Assembly (NCBI GenBank): GCA_947460255.1
Contig: CANHIS010000015.1
Location: forward strand, 1-53,996
DNA: 53,996 nucleotides
Direction: 5' to 3'
Origin: Bacteroidota bacterium
GTDB lineage: Bacteria > Bacteroidota > Bacteroidia > M30B66
A program made the position numbers and the translations under genes. The notes under the pieces were generated by a model. It saw only the letters and a list, made by a program, of their open reading frames with translations. It did no database searches and was not told where the DNA came from. Positions 16,778 through 25,545 of the stretch are shown piece after piece (positions within the stretch are counted from its first letter, which is position 1; each line of letters begins with the position of its first letter).

Positions 16778-18166
16778 TTATAGGTGAATTACTTCTCCGT
16801 AAGCCATAGCTGTTGCTTCCATCACTGCTTCCGACATGGTTGGATGCGGATGCACCGATTTGATGATCTCGTGTCCGGTTGTTTCTAGCTTTCTAGCCAC
16901 TACCGCTTCAGCAATCATTTCAGTAACATTAGCGCCAATCATATGGCAACCAAGCCATTCGCCATATTTGGCATCGAAAATCACTTTTACGAAACCATCT
17001 TTTGCTCCAGCAGCCGAAGCCTTTCCTGATGCAGAGAATGGGAATTTACCCACTTTGATTTCGTATCCAGCTTCGCGAGCTGCTTTTTCGGTCATCCCAA
17101 CAGAAGCAATTTCAGGATTGCTGTAAGTACAACCTGGGATGTTGCCATAGTTTAGTGGTTCAGGATGGTGTCCTGCAATTTTCTCAACGCAAATGATTCC
17201 TTCTGCAGAAGCAACGTGTGCCAAAGCAGGACCAGGTACGATGTCGCCAATAGCATAAATGCCTGCAACGTTGGTTTGGTACCATTCGTTTACTAGAATT
17301 CTGCCTTTATCGACTTTCACGCCCAATTCTTCCAATCCGATGTTTTCGATATTGGTTACAACACCTGCTGCTGAAAGCACTGTATCGCACTCAAGAATTT
17401 GCTCTCCTTTGGGCGTTTTTACTTTTACTTTCAAGAGAGCGCCAGATGTATCAACCGATTCAACTGATGAATTGGTCATGACATCGATGCCAGCTTTCTT
17501 GAACGAACGCTCAAGTTGCTTGCTTACTTCTTCATCTTCAACTGGTACTACGTTCGGAAGGAATTCTACAATGGTTACTTTCGTTCCGATTGTATTGTAG
17601 AAATATGCGAATTCAACACCGATAGCACCAGACCCAACAACAACCATCGATTTAGGCTGGGTAGCAAGAGTCATGGCTTCACGGTATCCGATGATTCTTT
17701 TACCGTCTTGTTTCAAATTAGGCAATTCACGGCTGCGTGAGCCAGTAGCCAAAATGATACTCTTAGCTGTGTAATGAGATACTTTTCCGTCTTTGTCTTT
17801 TACCTCAACTTTTTTGTCTTTGGTAACTTTAGCATTTCCGAAAATGGTGTCGATCTTGTTTTTCTTCAACAAGAACTGAATCCCTTTGCTCATTCCATCT
17901 GCCACACCGCGGCTGCGTTTTACCATAGCATCGAAATCAGCATCAGCGCCTTCTACTTTGATACCGTAATCAGATGCATGCTTCAGGTATTCGAAAACAT
18001 TTGCACTTTTCAATAAAGCTTTGGTTGGAATACAGCCCCAATTCAGGCAGATTCCTCCAAGTTCTTCGCGTTCAACAACAGCTACTTTGAGTCCGAGTTG
18101 TGATGCACGGATTGCAGCTACGTACCCACCAGGGCCAGTACCGATAACAATTAGGTCGTAATTCAT
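16778..18166 (-). CDS. lpdA: Dihydrolipoyl dehydrogenase (E3)
   Basis: A 462-residue flavoprotein, E3 of the 2-oxoacid dehydrogenase and glycine cleavage complexes, which reoxidises dihydrolipoamide with NAD+. Visible: FAD-binding VIGTGPGGYVAAIRASQLG at the N-terminus, the redox disulfide GGICLNWGC (C40 and C45), the NAD-binding VVGSGAIGVEFAYFY near 180, the second FAD motif IYAIGDIVPGPALAHVA, and the catalytic histidine region SVHPHPTMSEAVMEA near the C-terminus. A TAnnTTTG promoter element sits 34 bases upstream. The other complex subunits are not in the window. asnB and the GT4 gene follow at short spacing and may be co-transcribed. Confidence 0.97.
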   Translation of the reverse strand: MNYDLIVIGTGPGGYVAAIRASQLGLKVAVVEREELGGICLNWGCIPTKALLKSANVFEYLKHASDYGIKVEGADADFDAMVKRSRGVADGMSKGIQFLLKKNKIDTIFGNAKVTKDKKVEVKDKDGKVSHYTAKSIILATGSRSRELPNLKQDGKRIIGYREAMTLATQPKSMVVVGSGAIGVEFAYFYNTIGTKVTIVEFLPNVVPVEDEEVSKQLERSFKKAGIDVMTNSSVESVDTSGALLKVKVKTPKGEQILECDTVLSAAGVVTNIENIGLEELGVKVDKGRILVNEWYQTNVAGIYAIGDIVPGPALAHVASAEGIICVEKIAGHHPEPLNYGNIPGCTYSNPEIASVGMTEKAAREAGYEIKVGKFPFSASGKASAAGAKDGFVKVIFDAKYGEWLGCHMIGANVTEMIAEAVVARKLETTGHEIIKSVHPHPTMSEAVMEATAMAYGEVIHL

Positions 18167-18200
18167 GAATAGGATCTCGAGAGTTCTTTATTTGGAGTGC

Positions 18201-18208
18201 CAAAATTA
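18201..18208 (-). promoter_or_regulatory. -7 promoter element (TAATTTTG) of lpdA
   Basis: Exact TAnnTTTG on the minus strand, 34 bases upstream of the lpdA ATG, in the 60-base gap after the cyanophycinase gene. Confidence 0.5.
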
Positions 18209-18226
18209 GACAATCCAATCATTGTT

Positions 18227-19102
18227 TTATGCATTCGCTGCCAGTTCATCTTTACCGGCGAAAAATTTTCTGTTCTTCACATTGTAATGGTTTCCTTTTG
18301 CCATCACGTGAACAATTAAGTGTTCGATGGAAATTGGATGCCCGTCATCAATGTCGGCAATATTTGAATGACGAATTGAGTGCCCATCAAAAATGATCAC
18401 CAATCCAGAGCCGATTGCTTCTAATTCGGTACCATTACTTACCAAAACACCAGTGTCTTCACCTAAGCCGATACCGATGCATCCAGGATTTGCCGAAACA
18501 GCTTGGGCGAGGCGACCAAATCTTCCACGGCGAACGAAATGCGAATCGATAATTACATCTTTCATAAAGGCCAATCCCGTAGTGATTTTCACTTTCCCTT
18601 TTAGGAAAGATTGATCGCTAGAACCTTCGTAAATCATGGTGTTCGACATGGCCATTGCACCTGCTGATGTTCCAGCAATTACAAAATGCTCATTTTCGTA
18701 ACGATGATGAAGCAATCTCAAAATATCGGTTCCTCCGAAAATGGTCGTTAATCGCATTTGGTTACCGCCTGTAAACATTACGCCATCAGCTTCTTCGATA
18801 CGCTTGTAGTATTCTGGATTTAATGCGTCTTCACGGTTTTTTATGTGGATCACGTTAACGCCTAAACAGCCCAGTCTGCTAAAAGCTTCCACGTAGTTGT
18901 TTCCAACTTCCTCTGGAATTTCCGAAGCGGTGGTAATAACTTCCACTTTGCTGTTAATTCCCTTCATTTCAGAGAGGATTCGCTTTAGAATGCCATCTTC
19001 AAAAAATGCCAAATTATTAGGGTTGTTGTAGTTCGGCTCGGCTGCTGTTCCTTTGTCAACATTGCCTCCGATCGATATCAAAATACCTTTTGGTGTATGC
19101 AT
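18227..19102 (-). CDS. cphB: Cyanophycinase
   Basis: A 291-residue peptidase of family S51. It hydrolyses cyanophycin, the multi-L-arginyl-poly-L-aspartate storage polymer, to beta-Asp-Arg dipeptides. The nucleophile elbow is GTSAGAMAMS with S146. Other family segments are GILISIGGNVDKG at the start, EADGVMFTGGNQMRL near 105, DSHFVRRGRFGRLAQAV near 195 and GIGLGEDTGVLV near 222. Length is normal for intracellular cyanophycinase and no signal peptide is visible, so it should act in the cytoplasm. It is divergent from cphA across a 271-base gap, a layout that allows opposite control of synthesis and breakdown. Confidence 0.95.
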   Translation of the reverse strand: MHTPKGILISIGGNVDKGTAAEPNYNNPNNLAFFEDGILKRILSEMKGINSKVEVITTASEIPEEVGNNYVEAFSRLGCLGVNVIHIKNREDALNPEYYKRIEEADGVMFTGGNQMRLTTIFGGTDILRLLHHRYENEHFVIAGTSAGAMAMSNTMIYEGSSDQSFLKGKVKITTGLAFMKDVIIDSHFVRRGRFGRLAQAVSANPGCIGIGLGEDTGVLVSNGTELEAIGSGLVIIFDGHSIRHSNIADIDDGHPISIEHLIVHVMAKGNHYNVKNRKFFAGKDELAANA

Positions 19103-19127
19103 AGTGCCCGATAATGGTGTAGGTCGA

Positions 19128-19135
19128 CAAAAGTA
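19128..19135 (-). promoter_or_regulatory. -7 promoter element (TACTTTTG) of cphB
   Basis: Exact TAnnTTTG on the minus strand, 25 bases upstream of the cyanophycinase ATG. Confidence 0.5.
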
Positions 19136-19251
19136 GGTGATTCAACTTCTGTAAAACCTATCTATGATTGTCGATTTCAACAGAGTTTTAACAATGGCAA
19201 TGTGCAAAAGGTCTTTTTGATGTATATGTATGATGGATTTTGCATCCTAAT

Positions 19252-19285
19252 TAATGCTTTGATTTACAGATTTATCCAAGCATTA
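19252..19285. repeat. Paired inverted repeat TAATGCTT / AAGCATTA, candidate operator
   Basis: TAATGCTT at 19252-19259 and its exact complement AAGCATTA at 19278-19285, separated by 18 bases, so the arms are 26 bases centre to centre. It lies about 60-90 bases upstream of the cphA -7 element, a usual activator position. The regulator is unknown. Confidence 0.35.
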
Positions 19286-19320
19286 TCAAGAAAAACCGAA
19301 GAATAATGCATTTAAAATCT

Positions 19321-19349
19321 TTTGGGTATAGAGAAAACCCCTATTTTCG
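19321..19349 (+). promoter_or_regulatory. Promoter of cphA (TTTG, 17-base spacer, TATTTTCG)
   Basis: A -33-type TTTG at 19321-19324 and a TAnnTTCG -7 element at 19342-19349 with a 17-base spacer, 24 bases upstream of the cphA ATG. One of two complete promoter matches in the window. Confidence 0.5.
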
Positions 19350-19373
19350 AAAATCTACATTTCTCCCTATCGC

Positions 19374-22028
19374 ATGAAGATTCTTGAAATCAGGGCCATG
19401 AGAGGTCCTAACTATTGGTCGATCCGCCGCCATAAGCTTATCGTAATGAAACTCGACATCGAGGATTTCGAAGACAAGCCAACCAACCACATTCCTGGTT
19501 TCCCCGAACGACTCGAGAAACTTTTTCCGACCATGTATTCGCATCGCTGTTCCGAAGAACGTCCAGGCGGTTTCTTTCACCGTGTGAAGGAAGGAACTTG
19601 GATGGGGCACGTTATCGAGCACATTGCACTTGAAATTCAAACCCTTGCGGGGATGGATGTAGGCTTCGGTAGAACCCGTGGAACCGGAGAATTAGGCATC
19701 TACAATGTAGTTTTTGCCTACATGGAAGAAAAGGCTGGAATCTATGCCGCCAAAGCTGCTGTAAGGATCTGTGAAGCCATTGCTGCCGGAACGGATTACG
19801 ACCTCGACGATGATATTCAAACTATGCGTGAGATTCGCGAAGACGAACGCCTTGGACCATCAACAGGCTCAATCGTTGAAGAAGCACAAGCACGAAATAT
19901 TCCTTGGATTCGACTTAACCGTCACTCGCTCGTTCAACTTGGTTTTGGTGTGAACCAGAAAAGGATTCAGGCGACAGTAGCATCGACAACTTCCAGCATT
20001 GCAGTAGAGATTGCTTGCGACAAAGAAGAAACTAAAAATATCCTTGATGCAGCTGGCGTTCCAGTGCCTAAAGGTTACATTGTTTATGATGAGGAAGACC
20101 TCGAAGATGCCGTTAAAAAAGTAGGCTATCCGATGGTGCTTAAACCTGTTTCTGGAAATCACGGAAGAGGAGCAACCATCAATATCACCAATTGGGAAGA
20201 TACCAAAGAAGCACTTGTAGCTGCCAAGCGCGTTTCGCGTGGTGTGATTTGCGAACGATTTATTTCCGGTTTTGATTTCCGTTTGTTGGTGATCAATTAC
20301 AAGTTGGTGGCTGCCGCAAAACGAACACCTGCTGCTGTTACAGGCGACGGAAAACAAACCATACAACAACTCATCGATGAAGTGAACCGCGATCCACGCC
20401 GTGGCTATGGGCATGAAAAGGTGCTTACCGCGATTAAAGTGGATGAAATGACGCTCAATATCCTGAAAGACAAAGGCCTTGAACTTTCCGATGTATTGCC
20501 TGATGGTCAGATTTTATACCTGAAATCAACAGCAAACCTCAGTACAGGAGGAACAGCGACCGATATCACTGATCTCGTTCACCCTTACAATGTGTTTATG
20601 GCTGAGCGAATTGCCCGTGTGGTTGGTCTTGACATCTGTGGAATCGATATCATGGCGCCTGATCTTTTCACCCCAATCCGCGAAAATGGTGGAGCAATTC
20701 TGGAAGTGAATGCAGCACCAGGATTCAGAATGCACATTGCACCAACCGAAGGACTTCCACGCAACGTTGCAGAACCAGTAATCGATATGCTTTTCCCTCC
20801 GGGGACATCTTCACGCATCCCGATTATCGCTGTTACAGGTACCAACGGAAAGACCACCACAACACGCTTAATGGCTCACATGGTAAAGACCATGGGATTT
20901 AAAGTAGGCTTTACTACTACCGATGGTATTTACATTCAAAACAGGATGCTTCAAGCCGGCGATTGCACGGGACCTGTGAGTGCAGAATTTGTGCTTAAAG
21001 ATCCAACCGTGAATTTTGCCGTTCTGGAAACTGCCCGTGGTGGAATTCTCCGTGCAGGTTTGGCCTTCAGTTTCTGCGATATTGCCATTGTTACGAATGT
21101 GGCAGCCGATCACCTCGGACTAAAAGGCATCAATACCGTAGAGGAAATGGCGCGTGTAAAAGCTGTTGTTCCAGAAAGTGTGCATGTTGATGGTTATTCT
21201 ATTATCAATGCCGACGACGATCTGGTGTACGAAATGCGAAAGCAGCTACACTGTAAAATCGCACTCTTTAGTTTAAACGAAAATAACCCACGCATCATTC
21301 GCCATTGTAACGAAGGTGGTTTAGCGACCATCGTTGAGAATGGTTACGTAACGATTTGTAAAGGAACTTGGAAGATTCGTGTAGACAAAGTGGTGAACAT
21401 TCCACTCACCTTCTCAGGGAAAGCAGTATTCAATATCCAAAATATTTTGCCTGTGGTGATGGCTGGATTCCTCCGTGGTTTTAAGATTGAGGATATGCGC
21501 TTAGCACTCGAAACATTCATCCCGTCGCCAACTCAAACACCGGGAAGAATGAACATGTTCCAGTTCCGCAACTTCCAAGTGATGGTAGATTACGCGCACA
21601 ACACTGCTGGATTCCAGGCAATTGCTAAATTCCTCGAGAAGATCGATGCAACACCTAAAATCGGAATCATCGCTGGAGTAGGAGATCGTCGCGACGAAGA
21701 CATTGTAAATTTGGGCAAAATTGCTGCACAAATGTTCGATCGTATTATCGTGCGCCAAGACCGAAACCTTAGAGGCAGATCAGAACAGGAAATCATCGAT
21801 CTTATGTTAGATGGAATCAAGTCGGTAGATGTTTCCAAGGAAGTTGAGGTTATCCCAACTGAATCTGAAGCTATCGATCATGCAATCGCCACTGCACCGA
21901 AAGGAGCATTCATTGTAATTTGTAGTGATGTAATTCCTGATGCACTCGATCAAGTAATGCGAATCAAAGAGGAGGAAGATAAGTTCCAACTTAATCCTGC
22001 CGACATTCCGAACCTTTCTAAAGTATAA
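19374..22028 (+). CDS. cphA: Cyanophycin synthetase
   Basis: An 884-residue ATP-dependent ligase, the normal CphA1 size, that builds cyanophycin by alternately adding Asp to the backbone and Arg to the side chain. The start fits the family: MKILEIRAMRGPNYWSI. After the N-terminal domain (about 1-160) comes an ATP-grasp domain (about 215-480, with YPMVLKPVSGNHGRGATINI and GAILEVNAAPGFRMHIAP). A Mur-ligase-like domain follows, with P-loop AVTGTNGKTTTTRLMAH near residue 488, ETARGGILRAGLAF and VMVDYAHNTAGF. All motifs are intact. Cytoplasmic. Twelve bases separate its stop from the next membrane-protein gene. Isoaspartyl dipeptidase, needed to finish degradation, is not in the window. Confidence 0.97.
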   Translation: MKILEIRAMRGPNYWSIRRHKLIVMKLDIEDFEDKPTNHIPGFPERLEKLFPTMYSHRCSEERPGGFFHRVKEGTWMGHVIEHIALEIQTLAGMDVGFGRTRGTGELGIYNVVFAYMEEKAGIYAAKAAVRICEAIAAGTDYDLDDDIQTMREIREDERLGPSTGSIVEEAQARNIPWIRLNRHSLVQLGFGVNQKRIQATVASTTSSIAVEIACDKEETKNILDAAGVPVPKGYIVYDEEDLEDAVKKVGYPMVLKPVSGNHGRGATINITNWEDTKEALVAAKRVSRGVICERFISGFDFRLLVINYKLVAAAKRTPAAVTGDGKQTIQQLIDEVNRDPRRGYGHEKVLTAIKVDEMTLNILKDKGLELSDVLPDGQILYLKSTANLSTGGTATDITDLVHPYNVFMAERIARVVGLDICGIDIMAPDLFTPIRENGGAILEVNAAPGFRMHIAPTEGLPRNVAEPVIDMLFPPGTSSRIPIIAVTGTNGKTTTTRLMAHMVKTMGFKVGFTTTDGIYIQNRMLQAGDCTGPVSAEFVLKDPTVNFAVLETARGGILRAGLAFSFCDIAIVTNVAADHLGLKGINTVEEMARVKAVVPESVHVDGYSIINADDDLVYEMRKQLHCKIALFSLNENNPRIIRHCNEGGLATIVENGYVTICKGTWKIRVDKVVNIPLTFSGKAVFNIQNILPVVMAGFLRGFKIEDMRLALETFIPSPTQTPGRMNMFQFRNFQVMVDYAHNTAGFQAIAKFLEKIDATPKIGIIAGVGDRRDEDIVNLGKIAAQMFDRIIVRQDRNLRGRSEQEIIDLMLDGIKSVDVSKEVEVIPTESEAIDHAIATAPKGAFIVICSDVIPDALDQVMRIKEEEDKFQLNPADIPNLSKV

Positions 22029-22040
22029 GTAGATGAGCAG

Positions 22041-23366
22041 ATGAAGTTTCTGCGCTATCGATATTTTCTCACAGGGCTTGTAGCAATACAGGCCCTGTTT
22101 ACTTTACTCATCAAGCCTCCCAAAGAGCAGATGTTGGTGAGCGATGCAGTGCATTACCATAGTTGGCTCACTTCGGCATTCATAGAAAAAGATCTATCGC
22201 TGAATTTCCTCAAGCCAGATAGCACATATGATATCCAATACGCACACAACGTCACTGAGGATGGCAAAGCGGTTTTCAAAATGCCTCCCGGTGTTGCGCT
22301 ATTGCAAATGCCATTTTTCCTCGTAGGTCACGCAATAGCACTCGCGACAGATCAACCTGCCGATGGTTACAGCAATACCTATCAATTGGCTATACGATTG
22401 GCAGGTATTTTTTACTTCATCCTTTCGCTCATTTTCCTTCGGCATTATCTTCGAAAACGATTCGATGAAGCAGCAGTTAATCTAACATTAGCAATTGTCT
22501 CCATCGGTAGTAATTTATACTACTATGCTTTCATGGAGTCGGGCATGTCCCACGTTTATACATTCTCCTTGTTCAGCATTTTGATTTGGCTTTTCGATAA
22601 AGAAAAAATCCGATTTCAAGATGCCCTGCTTATTGGAACAATTGCCGGAATGTTGTATTTGGTGCGAAACTCCAATGTATTTCTGATGGTTTACTTCCCT
22701 TTGTTGCAGTATGTCGGGAAATCCGTCAAGAGCAATTTTTTCCTTCAGCCAAGATTGATCGTAATTGCTGCAATTCCAGCACTGGTCTTGACTTTAACGC
22801 AACTCGTTTACATTCACTATGCAACCAATCATTGGATGTTAAGTGCTTATCTAGGAGAACGATTTTTCTGGACTCATCCCGAAGTGCTCAAATTCTTATT
22901 CTCTTTCAAGAAAGGCTGGTTTGTTTATTCTCCTCTCATGCTTTTCATCATCCCTGGTTTGTGGATTATGTTCCGCAAGCGGGAAGGGGAGACTTTGCCC
23001 ATAATGATTACTCTTCTTCTGAGTGTATATATATTTTCTGCTTGGTGGTGTTGGTGGTACGGCGGATCATTTGGCATGCGCGCCATGATCGATCTCTATG
23101 CGCTATTGATGTTGCCTATTGCGCACGCGATGCAATGGATCATCCGCCGAAAGGCGCAAATTCGAAACTTCACTTTGGGAATATTGATAATCGGTATCAT
23201 GATCAACATCTTCCAAACCTACCAATACCAGCATGCCATTATTCATTGGGATGGAATGAGTGCCGAGCTATACAAGTCGAACTTTTTCAGAATTCAAACG
23301 CCACCTGATTATTCTGGATTGGATGCTCCAAACTATGAACTGTCGAAACGTGAAAGGCTTCCTTAA
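22041..23366 (+). CDS. Polytopic membrane protein, possibly a GT-C-type glycosyltransferase
   Basis: A 441-residue integral membrane protein with about ten to twelve hydrophobic segments. I do not recognise the exact family. The first extracytoplasmic loop, after the first helix, holds MLVSDAVHYHSWLTSAFIE; an acidic residue followed by aromatic and histidine residues at that place is typical of GT-C enzymes (family 39-like, using polyprenyl-phosphate sugars). The later loop WWCWWYGGSFGMRAMIDLY is also reminiscent of that group. Function is therefore a cautious inference. It begins 12 bases after cphA and probably shares its transcript, although no link to cyanophycin is known to me. Its stop codon overlaps the convergent FkbM gene stop by 4 bases (TTAA). 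Confidence 0.7.
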   Translation: MKFLRYRYFLTGLVAIQALFTLLIKPPKEQMLVSDAVHYHSWLTSAFIEKDLSLNFLKPDSTYDIQYAHNVTEDGKAVFKMPPGVALLQMPFFLVGHAIALATDQPADGYSNTYQLAIRLAGIFYFILSLIFLRHYLRKRFDEAAVNLTLAIVSIGSNLYYYAFMESGMSHVYTFSLFSILIWLFDKEKIRFQDALLIGTIAGMLYLVRNSNVFLMVYFPLLQYVGKSVKSNFFLQPRLIVIAAIPALVLTLTQLVYIHYATNHWMLSAYLGERFFWTHPEVLKFLFSFKKGWFVYSPLMLFIIPGLWIMFRKREGETLPIMITLLLSVYIFSAWWCWWYGGSFGMRAMIDLYALLMLPIAHAMQWIIRRKAQIRNFTLGILIIGIMINIFQTYQYQHAIIHWDGMSAELYKSNFFRIQTPPDYSGLDAPNYELSKRERLP

Positions 23367-24115
23367 TTGGTGGCAGATTCCACAGGTGCAGCAATGAAAT
23401 AGTATTCGCTGCCCAATTGGAAATGTTGAACAAAGGCAGATTTTTCAAGTGGTGCTGCATTGGCCAAAAAGTCACTGAGGCAGAATACGTTCAACTTCAC
23501 TTCCTGCAGTAAATCGAACATCAATTCTGGTCCTGATCCGTAAAACTCTGCAGAGCCCAATCCAAATTCGAACAAAACATACGGTCTACATCTCAATATC
23601 AAGGCTTTGCCGCCACTTAAAACGTCAAATTCTCCACCTTCCACATCTACTTTCAACAGCTTCAAAGATTGCTGAGCGGCAAACAAGTTATCAAGCGTTT
23701 CCACCTTCACATGAACCTCTTCAATCTTTGGATTTTCGACCAAATACTTCCGCTTTTTCAAACCACTGTAGGCAGGTGCATCCTTTACAACTTGGAAATT
23801 CGCTTCGCCCTGTTCCTTACCCAAAGCACAGTTGTAAAGCTTCACTTTCGATCCGTACTTCGATTGCAAATTCTTGAAAAGCGAAGGAATGGGTTCAAAA
23901 CCAGTATGCTTTCCCTCCGGGGATAGTTGGAGCATCCAGTCCATTAGTTCACCTTTGTGACAACCAACATCCACGCAAGCATCATCTTTTCTTAGGATGC
24001 GTTTCATGATCAACCATGCTTGTCGGTCATACCGCATATTTCGTGTGAGAAGAATGCCCGAACGAATGAGATGCGGCTTCAGGTAAGTCTTAAGGAATTC
24101 TTTAATTACACTCAT
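23363..24115 (-). CDS. FkbM-family methyltransferase
   Basis: A 250-residue SAM-dependent methyltransferase. The SAM-binding motif is ACVDVGCHKGELMDWML near residue 45; the FkbM-type post-motif LKLLKVDVEGGEFDVLSGG lies near 155. FkbM enzymes O-methylate sugars or other hydroxyl groups, often on surface glycans or natural products; the substrate here is unknown. No signal peptide. It is the last gene of the operon that starts at 28486; its ATG overlaps the stop of the type IX secreted protein gene by 4 bases. It might modify glycans attached to secreted or surface proteins, which is an inference from position only. Confidence 0.9.
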   Translation of the reverse strand: MSVIKEFLKTYLKPHLIRSGILLTRNMRYDRQAWLIMKRILRKDDACVDVGCHKGELMDWMLQLSPEGKHTGFEPIPSLFKNLQSKYGSKVKLYNCALGKEQGEANFQVVKDAPAYSGLKKRKYLVENPKIEEVHVKVETLDNLFAAQQSLKLLKVDVEGGEFDVLSGGKALILRCRPYVLFEFGLGSAEFYGSGPELMFDLLQEVKLNVFCLSDFLANAAPLEKSAFVQHFQLGSEYYFIAAPVESATN

Positions 24116-25545
24116 TCAATCACCAATTTTCTAGTGGTCAGAATTTGCCCCTGGCTTCCAAACATAGTCATGATGTAAATCCCAGTAGCTGTTGATTGCA
24201 ATTCTACTGTGGAGGTTCCAGCATCAGTAATCAATTTAAATTCAACAGTTCTCCCTGTGATGTCTCGAATATCGATCCGATCAAACTTCACTGGGGAAAC
24301 AAAGCTAAATTGACCTTGCGAAGGGTTTGGATAAACATCCACCATGATTTGATTATCCATCCTATTTTTAGCACTCAATTGTAAATTCACCGTTGAACAA
24401 TCGAAGGCTGCGCGGTTCACGAAGATGCTCGTCTGACCTGGACTAAACTCTAAATCAGTTCCACAAAGGATATTTCCATCTTCCACTGCTAGAACAGCAT
24501 TCGATTCGCTGTTCTGGATCCCAGGAAACACAAAGGAACACAAGAATTGAAAATCGGTGGTGTATCTAAACAAGGCTGCGCGGTCAACAGTTCCATCTTT
24601 AAACACACTGGCTACAATCATGGTATTGTCGGGAGCATTGTACCGAATGGCAGAAAAGCTATTGGCAAATTGTTCCCCAGAAGTAGTCTGAGCAAAAAAC
24701 GGCGTATTTCCTTGCGCATCGAATTGATACAGTTTTCCTTGCTTGGCAGTTTCTGTTTGCATGGTATATCCACAGGCTCCGATTAAAGCACCCGAACCTA
24801 AGCACACATCAGTTAGGTGATCTTCCTCTGTCGTTCCAACTAGCTTGGTCCAAATTACTGTTCCATTGGCATCCAATTTTACCAAAAGGAAATCCATGCT
24901 ACTGTTATCGGGGTTGAATGCAGAACCACCAACGTAAATCGTATCCTCTGCAGTTGAAACGATTCCTCCAGCAAGCTGTTGATCGCCCATCGGAAGCACT
25001 CCACGCCACAGTTCTTCACCATCCGCATCGGTGCAGATATTCAAAATTCCCCCGTTAGGGAAAGGCAAATCGTAACTTGTTGAGGTCATCACCAAATTTC
25101 CATTACTCAATTCTGTTACTCCTTCAAAAAGATCCCAAGCTGTGGTGCCGAATTGCTTGGTCCACAAGGTGTCGCCAGCTGAATTCAACTTTACGAGATA
25201 CAGATCGTAATCGCCGTTTTCGCTTCTGTTGGTTTGACCACCAAGGAGATAGTTCCCATCATTCAAGGCGATTAAATCGATCGCTTTTTCCGCATAGGAA
25301 GTGCCGTAAACTTTCCACCATTCTTGATTTCCAAGTGAATCGGTACGTATAACAACCATGTCTCCATTTTCAGAACCCCAACCGCCCGTTGAACCAGCAA
25401 TGAGAAAACCGTTTTCTATTCCTTGAACTATATCGGCTGCTTGGTTAAAGTGCCCCGGAGCGCCATAGGTTCGAAAGAAGAGATTCTGTGCTTGAGCCAT
25501 CCATGAGATCGCGAAAAAGCCTGCTGTCAATATCAATGCTTTCAT
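24112..25545 (-). CDS. Type IX secreted beta-propeller-like protein with C-terminal sorting domain
   Basis: A 477-residue exported protein. A signal peptide ends at MAQAQ (about residue 19). The body contains repeated units of the kind GDMVVIRTDSLGNQEWWKVYG, GDYDLYLVKLNSAGDTLWTK and MDFLLVKLDANGTVIWTKL, spaced 45-60 residues apart, which suggests a beta-propeller of the Bacteroidota SBBP-like type. The last 75 residues form a type A sorting domain: VDVYPNPSQGQFSF, then IDIRDITGRTVEF and IYIMTMFGSQGQILTTRKLVIE. It should be exported across the outer membrane by the type IX system and attached to the surface or released. It overlaps the neighbours on both sides by 4 bases. No enzymatic motif seen. 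Confidence 0.9.
   Translation of the reverse strand: MKALILTAGFFAISWMAQAQNLFFRTYGAPGHFNQAADIVQGIENGFLIAGSTGGWGSENGDMVVIRTDSLGNQEWWKVYGTSYAEKAIDLIALNDGNYLLGGQTNRSENGDYDLYLVKLNSAGDTLWTKQFGTTAWDLFEGVTELSNGNLVMTSTSYDLPFPNGGILNICTDADGEELWRGVLPMGDQQLAGGIVSTAEDTIYVGGSAFNPDNSSMDFLLVKLDANGTVIWTKLVGTTEEDHLTDVCLGSGALIGACGYTMQTETAKQGKLYQFDAQGNTPFFAQTTSGEQFANSFSAIRYNAPDNTMIVASVFKDGTVDRAALFRYTTDFQFLCSFVFPGIQNSESNAVLAVEDGNILCGTDLEFSPGQTSIFVNRAAFDCSTVNLQLSAKNRMDNQIMVDVYPNPSQGQFSFVSPVKFDRIDIRDITGRTVEFKLITDAGTSTVELQSTATGIYIMTMFGSQGQILTTRKLVIE

Larger units (their letters stand above)
19103..19373. promoter_or_regulatory. Divergent regulatory region between cyanophycinase and cyanophycin synthetase genes
   Basis: The longest gap in the window apart from none other near it (271 bases), AT-rich and without an open frame of interest. 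It contains a -7 element for each gene and a pair of 8-base inverted arms centred near 19268. No terminator or small RNA gene is visible. Confidence 0.6.

Noticed and set aside
22832-23308. 158-codon open frame inside the membrane-protein gene
   Set aside because: It lies in another frame of a clearly coding gene, has no family similarity and a composition typical of a shadow frame.
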